From Planctomycetaceae bacterium UBA4732 (GTDB lineage: Bacteria > Planctomycetota > Planctomycetia > Gemmatales > Gemmataceae): a stretch of DNA of 6,716 bases. Within the stretch, counting starts at the first letter, position 1; every line of letters begins with the position of its first letter. A program made the position numbers and the translations under genes. Under the pieces are notes generated by a model. It worked only from the letters and a program-made list of their open reading frames with translations. It was not told where the DNA came from and did no database searches. The DNA lies in NCBI GenBank assembly GCA_002404095.1, contig DHJA01000135.1:13080-19795 (forward strand), in the 5' to 3' direction. This document shows positions 6,523 through 6,716 of the stretch, one piece after another.

Positions 6523-6565
6523 CGGGAGCCGGGGTTGGCATAAAGGAGCGTGGATCAATACGCGC

Positions 6566-6594
6566 AGTTTACCCGCACGGATCGACCGGAGCAA
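6566..6594 (-). promoter_or_regulatory. Weak sigma-70-like promoter candidate for the operon
   Basis: On the minus strand TTGCTC (6594-6589) and TAAACT (6571-6566) are separated by 17 nt, the optimal spacing. They match the -35 and -10 consensus at only 3 of 6 and 4 of 6 bases. The pair lies about 45 nt upstream of the preferred ATG at 6522, between that start and the putative insertion-element end. If translation instead began at 6639 this would lie inside the coding sequence. Confidence 0.2.
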
Positions 6595-6611
6595 GCGGTT
6601 ACGCAGGTTAG

Positions 6612-6716
6612 TGTCGGAACGCAATAGAAATGTCCTCATGTTGGTTGAAATAGAAATGTCCGGTGGTCAGTCTTTTCGTTTCCCACGGAACCCTCGACGC
6701 CAGGGGTGATCTGCGG
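6612..6716. mobile_element. Possible terminal segment of an insertion sequence running off the window
   Basis: From 6612 the plus strand begins TGTCGGAACGC and then carries two copies of AATAGAAATGTCC. A TGT or TGA terminus with repeated transposase-binding motifs just inside it is characteristic of IS21-type and some related elements. No transposase is visible because the window stops about 105 nt in, and no target duplication can be seen. The boundary is a guess from the TGT. The element would sit just upstream of the operon, about 90 bp from its preferred start. Confidence 0.35.
6623..6661. repeat. Direct repeat pair AATAGAAATGTCC
   Basis: The 13-mer AATAGAAATGTCC occurs at 6623-6635 and again at 6649-6661, with start points 26 nt apart, a little over two helical turns. 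These AT-rich identical copies stand out from the GC-rich surroundings. They resemble paired protein-binding sites, either transposase-binding repeats at an insertion-element end or an operator upstream of the operon. I favour the former because of the TGT start just outside them. Confidence 0.8.

Noticed and set aside
6520..6639. Longer start of the ATPase-SPFH gene at 6639
   Set aside because: The extra 39 residues begin inside the AATAGAAATGTCC repeat region, show no domain and have no ribosome site. The ATG at 6522 directly precedes the first hydrophobic segment. Not fully excluded.

Overview
The window reads as GC-rich bacterial chromosome, most likely from a planctomycete. That placement is an inference: it rests on the TPR-plus-receiver protein with 'AWLWLA..AESP' repeats, the HflK/HflC genes joined to a P-type ATPase, weak or absent Shine-Dalgarno sites and the long 'GTCCCATAG' palindromes. 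No rRNA or other phylogenetic marker is present to confirm it.

Layout. Positions 1-213 are non-coding, beginning with a C-run/G-run tract and holding a possible weak promoter. A plus-strand gene (214-1140) encodes two TPR-like repeats followed by a PilG/PatA-like receiver domain that lacks the phospho-accepting aspartate. It converges on a three-gene minus-strand operon. The 110-bp gap between them (1141-1250) is almost filled by a near-perfect 87-nt hairpin.

The operon is transcribed from right to left. First is a very large gene (3313-6522) encoding a complete heavy-metal-type (P1B-like) P-type ATPase with an HflK-like SPFH domain fused to its C-terminus. A gap of 107 bp follows, with a perfect 64-nt palindrome at its centre. 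Next come an HflC homologue (2192-3205) and a second, stand-alone HflK-like protein (1251-2195) whose GTG start overlaps the hflC stop. The operon therefore encodes three SPFH domains. In the known HflK/HflC system these proteins form a periplasmic cage around the membrane protease FtsH; no ftsH is in this window. The inferred theme is a metal-cation pump physically built into an SPFH membrane scaffold.

Upstream of the operon, about 90 bp (6523-6611) may carry its promoter. From about 6612 to the window edge the sequence looks like the end of an insertion element: a TGT start and two copies of a 13-bp motif. This also argues against the longest possible start of the ATPase gene.

The points most worth following up are the pump-SPFH fusion with its predicted nine-helix topology, the pump's unassigned metal-site signature, the related but arm-divergent palindromes, and the degenerate receiver domain.
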